The translations under genes were made by a program, and so were the position numbers. From positions 689,058-736,411 of the forward strand of contig NZ_HE978641.1 of the NCBI RefSeq assembly GCF_000312125.1: a stretch of DNA of 47,354 nt. Direction: 5' to 3'. This stretch comes from Timonella senegalensis JC301. Lineage in GTDB: Bacteria; Actinomycetota; Actinomycetes; Actinomycetales; Cellulomonadaceae. Under the pieces are notes generated by a model, which was not told the DNA's origin, ran no database searches, and saw nothing but the letters and a program-made list of their open reading frames with translations. Shown here piece by piece: positions 1-7,877 of the stretch (the stretch's first letter is position 1; each line of letters starts with the position of its first letter).

Positions 1-49
1 CGGCGCACGGGTGAGAGTGGGATGAGGACCCTGACGGGTCCCAGACATA

Positions 50-96
50 GATTCGCGACGCTTTTGGCTGATTGTCAGCCAAAATCGTCGTGAATC
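50..96. repeat. GACGAT-family palindrome, copy 1
   Basis: Two 22-nt arms with two mismatches are separated by a 3-nt loop. The left arm begins GATTCGCGACG and the right arm ends ATCGTCGTGAATC. The bases after it (GGTGGTGCGCTGGGAGCCGG) resemble those after the copy at 3452, so the repeated unit may extend past the palindrome. The layout resembles REP elements, but no REP transposase is visible in this window. Confidence 0.8.
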
Positions 97-183
97 AGGT
101 GGTGCGCTGGGAGCCGGCGCAAGCCGGCCCACCCCACACTGCCTTGGAAGCCCCCCACTGCCTTGGATGCCACCCCACACTGC

Positions 184-252
184 CGAGATTGCAGCTGGGG
201 GTCCGAGATTGCCCGGCGGCCGGGCAATCTCGGACCCCCAAGTGCAATCTCG
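184..252. repeat. 69-nt four-unit palindrome, CGAGATTGC type, copy 1
   Basis: Each arm contains CGAGAT twice, 20 nt apart, joined by a GGGGGTC segment. The centre GATTGCCCGG-CGG-CCGGGCAATC is a perfect hairpin. A near-identical 69-nt copy lies at 44710-44778. A copy with the same skeleton but a different unit lies at 11514-11582. Confidence 0.85.
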
Positions 253-346
253 CGGGGCAAGGCTCGTCGAGGTGGGGGGCGGGGGAAAACGGGGGACGGC
301 GAGGGTGCGGGCGGTCGGGGATCGAGAGGCCGGAAGAGAGCGCGAA

Positions 347-389
347 AAGGGCGATGGTCCGTCACGGTCAGTGACGGGCCATCGCCCTT
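347..389 (-). terminator. Hairpin terminator downstream of the first OFA transporter
   Basis: A 19-bp stem with one G-T type mismatch (AAGGGCGATGGTCCGTCAC against GTGACGGGCCATCGCCCTT) closes a 5-nt loop. Read on the minus strand the stem is followed by TTTT, as in a Rho-independent terminator. It lies about 135 nt past the stop of the MFS gene at 524. Confidence 0.65.
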
Positions 390-523
390 GGCGTGCGGGC
401 TCAGGGTTTACCTAGACCGAACGCGGTTGAAACGAGGAGCCGGAACTCCGGGCATTCCCAGTGCCCCGGATTCCCCGGCGCCCCCGAGCTCCCGAGCTCC
501 CGAGAGCACCAGAACCTAGGGAA

Positions 524-1876
524 TCAGGCGTTTTCGGTGATCCACAGGCCCTTGGCCACCATCTTCTTCTGGCTCTGGAAGGCCACGAATACACAGATGA
601 TGTTGATGACGAGCATTCCCACAATCGTCCACAGGACGGGAATGTAAGAGCCAGTCTTGTCGTACACGAAGCCGTAAACAGGTAGCGCAACGATCGAGGC
701 GATACCCAGACCGAGCGAAGCGTTCGAGTAGACGAGAGCGTAGTCGCGCTTGCCGAACAGGCTCGACACGAGTGCCGGCGCGAGGATACCGATCGATGCG
801 GAGACCACACCGAACACAGCAACAGCGCCCGTGATGATCACGGTGTTCGTGCCCGCGAAGATGATGGCGAGAACAGCAAGAAGCGCGAGAGCCATGGTCA
901 GGATCGCGGTGATCTTCGTGCTCAGAACGTCCACGAGGTAACCCAACACGAGGGACGCCACAAGGATTCCGACCATGTAGACAGACATGACGGTTCCGGC
1001 GAACTTGGTGTCGTAGCCGAGGCTCGCGAGGTGCTTAGGGATGTGCATGGAGAAGCTCGAAATCGAGGTCACCAGGAAGAAGAACGCAAGGACCAGGTAG
1101 AACGGAAGCGACTTGCGTGCCACAGCGATCTCGATGCCAGGCTCGCGGGCTGGAGCGCCAGCTGCCCCAGCTGCACCCGCAGCGCCAGCAGCACCGGCTG
1201 CGTTTCCGGCGGAGGCGGCTGCGGCCGGAGCTGCAACCTCGTCGACGCCGAGTGGAAGGACACCGTGTGCTGCAGGGGATGCCTTCAGAAGAACGAGAGC
1301 GATCGGGATGACGATCGCGATGGAAGCGAGGCCCACAGCGATGTAGGCAGTGCGCCAGCCTGGACCAGCAATGATCGAGGCGACGATTGGCTGAGAGAGC
1401 GCGCCGAGGAGGCCTCCAGCGGCCGAGAGGATTCCGAGCGCAAGACCCGTGCGCTTACGGAACCACGTGTTGATCAGGACTGGGCCAACGATGACCGAGA
1501 GGAGGGTTCCACCAACAGCGAGTGGAACGGCAAGGAGGTACCAGCCCCACACCGAGCTCATCAGGCCGAATGCTGCGTACGATCCGCCGAGGAAGATGAT
1601 GGAGAAGATTACGATCTGCCGTGGGTCGTACTTGGCCATGAGCTTGCCGCCGATGGGCAGGAAGATCAGGGTGACGATCGCAGATACGGAGAAGTAAAGG
1701 GTCATGGTGCCCATGCCGATGCCGAGCTCGGCGGTCACGGGTGGCAGGTAGAGTCCCGCCGTGTTCATCAGGGTGCCCTTTGCGATACCCACGATGATCG
1801 AAACAGCCAGAAGGATCCACCATGCGTAGTGGACCTTGCCCTTGGACCTTGTTGGTCGGGCGTCGATGTCAGTCAC
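524..1876 (-). CDS. MFS transporter, OFA (oxalate/formate antiporter-like) family, paralogue 1
   Basis: A 450-residue inner-membrane carrier with about 12 hydrophobic segments. The N-terminus reads KVHYAWWILLAVSIIVG, the usual opening of OFA-family MFS proteins, and the first half carries the cytoplasmic loop GGKLMAKYDPRQ. The central loop (about residues 215-245) is a low-complexity Ala/Gly tract. Family members exchange small carboxylates such as oxalate, formate or pyruvate, but the substrate cannot be read here. The GTG start at 1876 is preceded by AAGGA. The protein is closely similar along its whole length to the product at 4486-5859, so the two arose by duplication. An ACCAGT/ACTGGT inverted repeat upstream is a possible operator. 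Confidence 0.88.
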   Translation of the reverse strand: MTDIDARPTRSKGKVHYAWWILLAVSIIVGIAKGTLMNTAGLYLPPVTAELGIGMGTMTLYFSVSAIVTLIFLPIGGKLMAKYDPRQIVIFSIIFLGGSYAAFGLMSSVWGWYLLAVPLAVGGTLLSVIVGPVLINTWFRKRTGLALGILSAAGGLLGALSQPIVASIIAGPGWRTAYIAVGLASIAIVIPIALVLLKASPAAHGVLPLGVDEVAAPAAAASAGNAAGAAGAAGAAGAAGAPAREPGIEIAVARKSLPFYLVLAFFFLVTSISSFSMHIPKHLASLGYDTKFAGTVMSVYMVGILVASLVLGYLVDVLSTKITAILTMALALLAVLAIIFAGTNTVIITGAVAVFGVVSASIGILAPALVSSLFGKRDYALVYSNASLGLGIASIVALPVYGFVYDKTGSYIPVLWTIVGMLVINIICVFVAFQSQKKMVAKGLWITENA

Positions 1877-2232
1877 TTGCTCGTTCCTTTGTTGTCGAAT
1901 TGCAGTAACAAGGTCCCATTCAACCAGTTATTTTACTGGTCAAATAATCAAGATCGCGTCGCGAAAGTCCTGGTTAGGCGACTTGTGGATACTGTCCTGC
2001 GGAAATGAATGTAGGATACGCGGTTACACATTCGAGAGTGACTGAACGCACTCGGGTGGCCCACAGCCGGGTGGGTTGGGGCTGGTCGGCAGGTTGTGCC
2101 GGACGGGTCGGGCGGGGCGGGCAGAGCAGGCGGCACCCGCTTGCGCGACCTATCGAACAGCGATAGATTACTACCGCTAAACAGCGCGATCACGCTTTTG
2201 ATCACGCATTGCTCTCCCCTTCGAGGCCCACA
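1877..2232. other. Divergent intergenic region
   Basis: This 356-bp gap separates the divergent MFS and DUF2975 genes and should hold both promoters. I see the ACCAGT-N6-ACTGGT inverted repeat at 1923-1940 on the MFS side, AT-rich DNA around 1920-1955, and a GC-rich low-complexity stretch (about 2070-2140). No gene is convincing. Confidence 0.55.
1923..1940. promoter_or_regulatory. Candidate operator upstream of OFA transporter 1
   Basis: ACCAGT-TATTTT-ACTGGT is a perfect 6-bp inverted repeat in AT-rich DNA about 50 bp upstream of the MFS start. It continues into TGGTCAAAT. The second OFA gene has a TGGTCA-containing palindrome at 6030-6044, so a shared GntR-type regulator is possible. No regulator gene is adjacent. 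Confidence 0.4.
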
Positions 2233-2739
2233 ATGAAATCCCACGTCATCACAGCCCTGCGGGTCGTCATCGCCCTCGCGCTCCTCGGCTCCGTGTTCGT
2301 TCAAACAGTCATGCTCACTCTCGCGTGGCGCGACATCGACGACATCCCACTTGCCATCCGCATCCCCGTGATCGCCATCTTCTTCCTAGAGATCGTGGCA
2401 CTCCAGGTCATCGCGGTATGCATCTGGAAGCTGCTGGGCTTGGTCCGCAAGGGCACCGTGTTTTCCTCGTCCGCGTTCAAGTACGTGGACATGGTTATCG
2501 GTGCGATCTTCGCGATCTCGGCGCTCATAGTGGGGCATGGCATCGCCTTTGCGCGCCTAAACCACTTGGTGCCCGGCGATGAGGTGGCGCCCGGAATGAT
2601 CGCCCTGATCGGCGGATTCGCGTTAGTGGTTGCCGGGGTCGCGCTGGTAGTTTTGGTGATGCGCGCACTTCTCGCGCAAGCCGTGCGCAGGGATGCGGAA
2701 GCTACGGCCTACAAATCCGAACTCGACGAGGTGATCTGA
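2233..2739 (+). CDS. DUF2975-like small membrane protein
   Basis: A 168-residue protein with four hydrophobic segments: near the N-terminus, then around residues 40-65, 85-110 and 120-150. The pattern matches DUF2975 proteins, which commonly sit directly upstream of a short Xre-family regulator, as here. The ATG at 2233 is preceded by GAGG at suitable spacing; an earlier in-frame start at 2209 has no such site. The stop overlaps the start of the regulator by 1 nt (TGATG), so the two are translationally coupled. The role is unknown; in other genomes such pairs are thought to act as membrane-linked regulatory modules. Confidence 0.75.
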   Translation: MKSHVITALRVVIALALLGSVFVQTVMLTLAWRDIDDIPLAIRIPVIAIFFLEIVALQVIAVCIWKLLGLVRKGTVFSSSAFKYVDMVIGAIFAISALIVGHGIAFARLNHLVPGDEVAPGMIALIGGFALVVAGVALVVLVMRALLAQAVRRDAEATAYKSELDEVI

Positions 2740-2975
2740 TGCCGATCGTTGTAGACATCGACGTCCTCATGGCCAAGCGCAAGATGTCCGTGGCCACCCT
2801 CGCCGACCGCGTGGGCATCACCCCGGCCAACCTCGCAGTGCTCAAGAACGGCCGCGCCAAGGCGGTCCGATTCACCACGCTTGAGGCGCTGTGCGATGCA
2901 CTCGAGTGCCAGCCGGGCGAGATCCTGCGTTGGGAACCCGACACCGCCGCCCCCACAACGAACCTCCCAGACTAG
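2739..2975 (+). CDS. Xre/Cro-family HTH regulator, YozG-like
   Basis: A 78-residue protein made almost entirely of one helix-turn-helix domain: the segment MSVATLADRVGITPANLAVL is the recognition unit, followed by KNGRAKAVRF. The C-terminal CQPGEILRWEPD is typical of short YozG-type regulators, in which a DUF2975 partner is encoded just upstream. It probably binds DNA as a dimer and regulates its own two-gene operon. It is translationally coupled to the DUF2975 gene. Confidence 0.85.
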   Translation: MPIVVDIDVLMAKRKMSVATLADRVGITPANLAVLKNGRAKAVRFTTLEALCDALECQPGEILRWEPDTAAPTTNLPD

Positions 2976-2982
2976 GACACCC

Positions 2983-3417
2983 ATGGAACCGCAGACCCCG
3001 CCGACCCCACACAAGCCCTCCGTCCTCTTCGTGTGCGTCCACAATGCCGGCCGCTCCCAGATGGCCGCCGGCTTCCTGCGCACCCTGGGCGCCGGAAACG
3101 TGGAGGTCCGCTCCGCAGGCTCCGCGCCCGCCGACGCCATTAACCCCGTAGCCACAGCCGCCATGGCCGAGCTGGGCATCGACATCTCCGCCGAACAGCC
3201 CAAAATCCTCACACCCGAGACCGTCGAGATATCGGACGTGGTCATCACCATGGGCTGCGGCGACGTCTGCCCGTTCTACCCCGGCACGCGCTACGAGGAC
3301 TGGAAACTCGACGATCCCGCAGGTCAGGGCATCGAATCCGTCCGCCCCATCCGCAACGAAATCCGCGAGCGCGTCCTCGCCCTCCTCGATTCCCTCGGCG
3401 TCGAGCCAGCGCTCTAG
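2983..3417 (+). CDS. Arsenate reductase / low-molecular-weight phosphatase family (ArsC)
   Basis: A 144-residue cytoplasmic protein. The P-loop CVHNAGRS (C-x5-R type) lies near residue 15, inside VLFVCVHNAGRSQMAAGFLR. The downstream TMGCGDVCPFYPG is the cysteine-bearing segment of arsenate reductases in this fold, and the conserved acid is in WKLDDPAGQ. It would reduce As(V) to As(III) using thioredoxin or mycothiol; the electron donor is not visible. I chose ATG 2983, because the earlier in-frame start lies inside the preceding gene. It follows the Xre gene by 7 bp. No ArsR or arsenite pump is nearby, so it is an isolated ArsC. Confidence 0.85.
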   Translation: MEPQTPPTPHKPSVLFVCVHNAGRSQMAAGFLRTLGAGNVEVRSAGSAPADAINPVATAAMAELGIDISAEQPKILTPETVEISDVVITMGCGDVCPFYPGTRYEDWKLDDPAGQGIESVRPIRNEIRERVLALLDSLGVEPAL

Positions 3418-3451
3418 TCCCGTCCCGGCGTCCCGCCGAAAACCGGACACA

Positions 3452-3498
3452 GATTAACGACGATTTTGGCTGGGTCGTGACCACGATCGTCGAGAATC
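3452..3498. repeat. GACGAT-family palindrome, copy 2
   Basis: GATTAACGACGATTTTGGC forms the left arm and the segment ending ACGATCGTCGAGAATC the right arm, 47 nt in total, the same length as copy 1. The following GGGATTGCGCTGGGAGTCGG matches the flank of copy 1. Its first 14 bases recur exactly inside the GT2 gene at 9240-9253. The segment GTGACCACGATCGTCGA is shared with the partial copy at 15009. Confidence 0.8.
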
Positions 3499-3551
3499 AG
3501 GGGATTGCGCTGGGAGTCGGCGCGCGGAACGCGCACTGCGGCCACGCATAA

Positions 3552-3588
3552 CACGTAGGGCCCCGGTCGATGACCGGGGCCCTACGTG
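3552..3588. terminator. Bidirectional terminator hairpin between arsC and the SDR gene
   Basis: A perfect 17-bp stem (CACGTAGGGCCCCGGTC) closes a 3-nt GAT loop between two convergent genes. There is no long T-run on either side, but the stem is very stable and the position fits a shared terminator. Confidence 0.65.
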
Positions 3589-3604
3589 CGCGACCTGCTG
3601 GGAG

Positions 3605-4354
3605 TTAGCGGAGCATGATCGATCCGCCGTCGACCATGATGGTCTGGCCGGTGATGTAGTCCGAGTCCTCCGACGCGAGGAACACGGCCACGCGGCCGAT
3701 GTCCGATTCGGGATCGCCGAGCGTGCGGAGCGGGATGCCATTGACCATCTGCTCGTACTGCTCCGGGCGGGCCTTGGACCAGGCGACGACACCCTCAGTG
3801 AGCGCAATCGGGGAGATGAGGTTGACGTTGATGCCGTCGGCGCCCCACTCGTTGGCGGCTACGCGGGAGATCGCACGGATCGCTTCCTTGGCGGCGGCGT
3901 ATGAGGTCTGGTTGGCCTTACCGGTCAGGCCGGAACCGGACGCAAAGTTGATGACCTTCCCTTTGTTCGCCTTGAGCTGCGGATATGCGGCCTGCATGAA
4001 GTGGAACGTTGGGTAGAAGCCCGTGTTGAAGGACAGGTCCATGATCTCCTGCGTCTGCTCCATGAACGGAACTTGGCGGGAGGCGTGGGCGTTGTTGACC
4101 AAGATGTCGAGGTGGCCAAAGTGCTCAACCGTCTGGGCCACGATCGCCTTGACATTGTCCTGGTTGGAAATGTCCTTGTTGATGAAGATGGCCTCCGTGA
4201 ACTCGGAGACGTCGGCGAGGGTCTTGGCGCCAGCTTCCTCGTTAATGTCAACGATGGCTAGCTTTGCACCCTCCTTTGCCATGGCGAGCGAGATTCCGCG
4301 ACCAATGCCGCCTGCGCCACCCGTGATGATGGCTACCTTGTTTTCGAGTTTCAT
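3605..4354 (-). CDS. SDR-family NAD(P)-dependent oxidoreductase
   Basis: A 249-residue classical short-chain dehydrogenase. The cofactor motif TGGAGGIG lies at residues 11-18, an acid after the second beta-strand (VDIN) suggests NAD(H) preference, the structural motif NNAHAS is near residue 88, and the catalytic Ser (FASGSG), Tyr and Lys (SYAAAKEA) are all present. The C-terminus ends ITGQTIMVDGGS, typical of the family. It is close in style to acetoin/diol reductases, but the substrate is not determinable. It lies 131 bp downstream of the second OFA transporter on the same strand and may act on that carrier's substrate. An AAGGG site precedes the ATG. Confidence 0.85.
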   Translation of the reverse strand: MKLENKVAIITGGAGGIGRGISLAMAKEGAKLAIVDINEEAGAKTLADVSEFTEAIFINKDISNQDNVKAIVAQTVEHFGHLDILVNNAHASRQVPFMEQTQEIMDLSFNTGFYPTFHFMQAAYPQLKANKGKVINFASGSGLTGKANQTSYAAAKEAIRAISRVAANEWGADGINVNLISPIALTEGVVAWSKARPEQYEQMVNGIPLRTLGDPESDIGRVAVFLASEDSDYITGQTIMVDGGSIMLR

Positions 4355-4438
4355 GGGGGAACCCTTGCGTCGTTGCTGGGAGTGGTTGGAGAGATGGGGT
4401 GGGGTGGGGCTGACGGCCCACCAACCTCGGGGTAAAGG

Positions 4439-4475
4439 TTGGGCCCAGCGGCAGGATGATTGCCTCTGGGCCCAA
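4439..4475. other. Hairpin between OFA transporter 2 and the SDR gene
   Basis: TTGGGCCCAG and CTGGGCCCAA form a 10-bp stem that continues imperfectly inward. It lies inside the 131-bp gap between two same-strand genes and has no T-run. It could be an attenuator or mRNA-processing hairpin that sets the transporter/dehydrogenase ratio, or a weak terminator. Confidence 0.5.
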
Positions 4476-4485
4476 GTTGGGAAGC

Positions 4486-5859
4486 TTACGCGTCTACGGT
4501 TGCTGCCTCGGCAGCTTCACCGCTTTCCGCTCCGCCTTCCGTGCCGCCTTCCGTAATCCACAGGCCGTTCGCAACCATCTTCTTCTGGTTCTTGAAGGCG
4601 AACAGGACGCAGACGATGTTGAGCGCGAGCATTGCCACGAGCGCCCAGAGCACTGGGGTGTACGAGCCGGTGATGTCGTAGATGAATCCGTAGGCGGGAA
4701 GCGCCACGATCGAGGAGATACCCAAACCGAGTGAGGCGTTCGAGTACACGAGTGCGTAGTCGCGCTTACCAAACAGTGCGGACACGAGAGCTGGACCAAT
4801 GATGGTGATGGAGGCTCCGACGACTGCGAACATCGCGACCGCCACCTTGATGATCAGGGTGTTTGCTCCGCCGAACAGGATCATGAAGATCGCAACAATT
4901 GCTACGGCCATGGTGAGGATTGCCGTCATCTTTACGCCCAGCGCGTCCACCAGGTAACCCAGCAGGAGGGAAGCAACCAGCACACCGATCATGTAGAGGC
5001 TCATGACACTTCCGGCAAACACGGTGTCAAAGCCAAGGTTGGCCACGTGCTTAGGGATGTGCATGGAAAAGCTCGAGATCGAGGTGATCAGGAAGAAGAA
5101 GGAGAGGATCAGGTAGAACGGAACCGACTTGCGAGCAACGCCAATCTCGATGCCGTCCTCACGCTTTGGCGCAACAGTTTCGGCCGCCGCCGCTGCTGGG
5201 GCATCTGCCGCGTCCGCAGCCTGCTCAATCTCGTCGGAGCCGAATGGCTGCGTGCCGATCGCCTGTGGCGATCGCTTGAGCAGGACCAGCGCGATGGGGA
5301 TGACGATTGCGATGCAGGCAAGACCAACGGTGATGTATGCGGTGCGCCAACCGGAGCCCGCGATGATGTTTGCCACGACGGGCTGCGCGATCGCGCCCAT
5401 CAGACCACCCGTTGCGGTGAGAACACCCAGCGCGAGGCCGTTGCGCTTACGGAACCACGTGTTGATGAGGACCGGGCCCACAATCACGCCGAGCAGCGTT
5501 CCACCCATTGCCAGCGGAATCGCCAGGAGGTACCAACCCCAGACCGAGCTCATCAGGCCGAACAGGGCGAACGAGCCACCCTGGAAAATGATCGAGGCAA
5601 TGATGATCTGCCGCGGGTCGTACTTTGCCATGAGCTTTCCGCCGAGCGGCAGGAAGACCAGGGTGACGATCGCCGAGACGGAGAAGTACAGCATCAGGGT
5701 TCCCATACCCACACCGAGTTCCTCGGTAACGGGTGGCAGGAAGAGCCCCGCCGTGTTCATGAGAACTCCCTTGCCGCAACCAACAATGATGCTGATTGCT
5801 AGGAGGATCCACCAGGCATAGTGGATTTTGCTCTTGTTACGCGTGGCTGAAGTTGTCAC
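4486..5859 (-). CDS. MFS transporter, OFA (oxalate/formate antiporter-like) family, paralogue 2
   Basis: A 457-residue 12-TM carrier, closely similar to the product at 524-1876, including IHYAWWILLAISIIVG and the loop GGKLMAKYDPRQ. The central loop (about residues 215-240) is shorter and acidic, unlike the Ala/Gly tract of paralogue 1, and the C-terminal tail is longer with repeated Gly-Thr/Ala-Glu runs. I chose GTG 5859, preceded by AGGA at 7 nt; another in-frame GTG lies at 5898. It is likely cotranscribed with the SDR gene. The differing loops and different upstream palindromes suggest separate regulation or substrate. Confidence 0.86.
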   Translation of the reverse strand: MTTSATRNKSKIHYAWWILLAISIIVGCGKGVLMNTAGLFLPPVTEELGVGMGTLMLYFSVSAIVTLVFLPLGGKLMAKYDPRQIIIASIIFQGGSFALFGLMSSVWGWYLLAIPLAMGGTLLGVIVGPVLINTWFRKRNGLALGVLTATGGLMGAIAQPVVANIIAGSGWRTAYITVGLACIAIVIPIALVLLKRSPQAIGTQPFGSDEIEQAADAADAPAAAAAETVAPKREDGIEIGVARKSVPFYLILSFFFLITSISSFSMHIPKHVANLGFDTVFAGSVMSLYMIGVLVASLLLGYLVDALGVKMTAILTMAVAIVAIFMILFGGANTLIIKVAVAMFAVVGASITIIGPALVSALFGKRDYALVYSNASLGLGISSIVALPAYGFIYDITGSYTPVLWALVAMLALNIVCVLFAFKNQKKMVANGLWITEGGTEGGAESGEAAEAATVDA

Positions 5860-6029
5860 GTGATTTTCCTGTTTCTTGAAAGGGAATTCCGGGGACACCT
5901 TTCGGCCAATTGTGGGCGCTAAAAACAGGTCAAATTACGTGGTTGCCTGCGAGTGTGTCCTAGAAGTCTCCGTTGGCTGTACCTCACCTTAACCAACGTC
6001 ACAGTAGTGTCTCTGGGACTTTAGTGCCC

Positions 6030-6044
6030 TGTGGTCAGACCACA
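6030..6044. promoter_or_regulatory. Candidate operator, TGTGGTCAGACCACA
   Basis: A perfect 15-bp palindrome around a central A, about 170 bp upstream of OFA transporter 2. The TGGTC-N-GACCA core resembles FadR/GntR-family operators. The regulator is not encoded nearby. Confidence 0.5.
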
Positions 6045-6175
6045 ATTCTTGATTATGAATCTTGGTAATTAAGTTTTATTTCTTGGCGTCATATCCGGTG
6101 CGCGTTTCGCCGAAATCCCCGGTGCGTTCCGGCGCGCTTCGGCGCGCTTGCGCGCCGTCCCAGCGCGACCACCCT

Positions 6176-6221
6176 GATTCCCGACGATCTTGGCTGGTAC
6201 CCAGCTCAATCGTCGTGAATC
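6176..6221. repeat. GACGAT-family palindrome, copy 3
   Basis: The left arm begins GATTCCCGACGATCTTGGC and the right arm is CCCAGCTCAATCGTCGTGAATC. The first 19 bases recur exactly at 12376, straddling the vanY stop codon. It lies in the long leader region upstream of the epimerase. Confidence 0.8.
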
Positions 6222-6542
6222 GGTGGAGACTTGGGAGTGGGACGGCGCAGGGAGGGAGGTGTGCGGGAGCAGGACGTGTGGAAGCGGGGAGGGACGAGTC
6301 GGTGCGGGCGCGGGAGCGGTGCGGCTCTACGGTTTCGAGCGCCGCAGGGCCTTTCTGCGCGGATTCGGGGAGGTGCAAGGTAATAATGGAAACACGCGTT
6401 TCACAGGGAAGACATCGCCGTGTGAAAGCGCACAAACCGCGCGTTTATCCCACAACCAGGGCACGCACGAGCAGAACCGTCGGCCGCGCAGGGGTGCGCG
6501 CCGGGCGTACAACCCAACACTTGGTATCGGAGACCGCCACTC

Positions 6543-7877
6543 ATGATTCCCTACGCAGACCGCACTCGTGTGCTCGTTGTCTTTGGCACACGCCCGGAGG
6601 CTATCAAGATGATTCCGGTCATCCGCGCGCTTCAGGATTCCGGCAAATTTAGGCCCGTCGTGGTCAGCACTGGCCAGCACACAGACATGGTCGAGGACCT
6701 GATCACCGCCTCGGGGCTGCGCCTAGACGTGAACCTGCGCGCATCGGCGCCTATGGGTGACCGCCGGCCGACCCTAAACGAGGTCGTGGCCCGCATCATT
6801 ACGGGCGTGGACCGGGTGTGGTCGTCCGAGGAACTCCCCTCCGAGTACCAGGACGAGGGCCGCCGCTCGGTTCACGGCGCCAAGGTGTGCCTGGTCCACG
6901 GCGACACGAGCTCCGCGCTCGCCGCAGCACTCGCCGCGTTCAACCTGCAGATCCCCGTGGTCCACGTGGAAGCCGGCCTGCGTACGTCGAATCTGCTCTC
7001 CCCGTTCCCTGAGGAAGGAAACCGCCAGCTGATCTCGCGCATCGCCGCGCTGCACCTGGCCCCCACCACCTCAAACAAGATGAACCTGGTACGCGAGGGC
7101 GTGGACTACGACCGCGTGCTCGTCACGGGCAACACGTCGATCGACATGCTCCAGTGGGCAACCGAGCAGCAGGGTGGGTTTGGCCCTGGGCTCGAGGAGC
7201 TGGAGGCGAAGTTCCTCGCTACCGCCGGCTCAGAGAATGCCTCTTCGGAACTCCCCACACCTCCGCGCCTCGTCCTCGTCACCGCGCACCGCCGTGAGAA
7301 CTGGGGCACGGGCCTCGCCAACATTGCCGCCGCCATCAAGCAGCTCGCATCCGAGTACCCGGACACGCAGTTTGTGGTGCCGATGCACCCGAACCCTCTG
7401 GCCCGCGAGCCCATGCTCGCTGCGCTCAGCAACGAGCCCAACGCCCACCTAGTGGGCCCTCGCGACTACCTCGCCTTCGCGCGCCTCATGGCCGCTGCCA
7501 CGATCATCATCACCGACTCGGGTGGCGTCCAGGAGGAGGCCCCCGCGCTTGGCACACCTGTTTTGGTGGCCCGCGACACCACCGAACGCCAAGAGGGCGT
7601 TGAGGCCGGCACCCTCCTCATGGTGGGCACCGACCCAGCGCGGATCGTGTCGGAGGCGTCCCGCCTCCTCGACGATGACGCCGAATATTCACGACGATCG
7701 GGTCGCGTCAACCCGTATGGTGACGGTCGCGCGTCGGAGCGTATCGTCGCCGCGCTTGAGCACATCTTCCTTGAGGGCAAGCCTGCGGAAGACTTCCAAA
7801 CTGGAGGCATGCGGTCCGCCGTATTGCGCAGGCTTGGGCTCGATTCGCTCGAGGACGCGGAGCCGGCGCGTGTCTAG
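6543..7877 (+). CDS. wecB: UDP-N-acetylglucosamine 2-epimerase (non-hydrolysing)
   Basis: A 444-residue cytoplasmic enzyme that interconverts UDP-GlcNAc and UDP-ManNAc. Diagnostic segments are FGTRPEAIKMIPVI near the N-terminus, VHGDTSSALAAALAAF, HVEAGLRTSNLLSPFPEEGN (carrying the conserved acidic residues), TAHRRENWG and ITDSGGVQEEAPALGTPVL. The ATG at 6543 follows GGAG. A few residues around 75-110 and at the C-terminus extend beyond the compact bacterial enzymes. The stop codon lies 8 nt inside the next gene, which encodes a membrane glycosyltransferase, so UDP-ManNAc or a derivative is the probable precursor of the polymer made by that enzyme. MnaA is an equally valid name. Confidence 0.92.
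   Translation: MIPYADRTRVLVVFGTRPEAIKMIPVIRALQDSGKFRPVVVSTGQHTDMVEDLITASGLRLDVNLRASAPMGDRRPTLNEVVARIITGVDRVWSSEELPSEYQDEGRRSVHGAKVCLVHGDTSSALAAALAAFNLQIPVVHVEAGLRTSNLLSPFPEEGNRQLISRIAALHLAPTTSNKMNLVREGVDYDRVLVTGNTSIDMLQWATEQQGGFGPGLEELEAKFLATAGSENASSELPTPPRLVLVTAHRRENWGTGLANIAAAIKQLASEYPDTQFVVPMHPNPLAREPMLAALSNEPNAHLVGPRDYLAFARLMAAATIIITDSGGVQEEAPALGTPVLVARDTTERQEGVEAGTLLMVGTDPARIVSEASRLLDDDAEYSRRSGRVNPYGDGRASERIVAALEHIFLEGKPAEDFQTGGMRSAVLRRLGLDSLEDAEPARV

Larger units (their letters stand above)
1..523. other. Intergenic region rich in repeats, no gene
   Basis: I see no credible gene here; the open frames are antisense or low-complexity. The stretch holds a GACGAT-family palindrome (50-96), a short tandem repeat of a roughly 21-nt unit beginning CCCCACACTGCCTTGGA (about 132-183), a 69-nt four-unit palindrome (184-252) and a terminator-like hairpin (347-389). 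A small tandem GAGCTCCC repeat lies near 489-506, just beyond the 3' end of the MFS gene. Confidence 0.7.
5860..6542. other. Long divergent intergenic region, no gene
   Basis: This 680-bp gap separates OFA transporter 2 from the epimerase. It contains the palindrome TGTGGTCAGACCACA (6030-6044), AT-rich DNA around 6040-6085 likely to hold the transporter promoter, a GGCGCGCTTC tandem repeat (about 6131-6150) and a GACGAT palindrome (6176-6221). The remaining 320 bp before the epimerase is GC-rich and looks like a long untranslated leader. I recognise no known riboswitch. Confidence 0.6.

Noticed and set aside
1031-2008. Long plus-strand open frame of 325 codons
   Set aside because: It is antisense to the MFS gene, has a highly charged and unnatural composition, and no family similarity.
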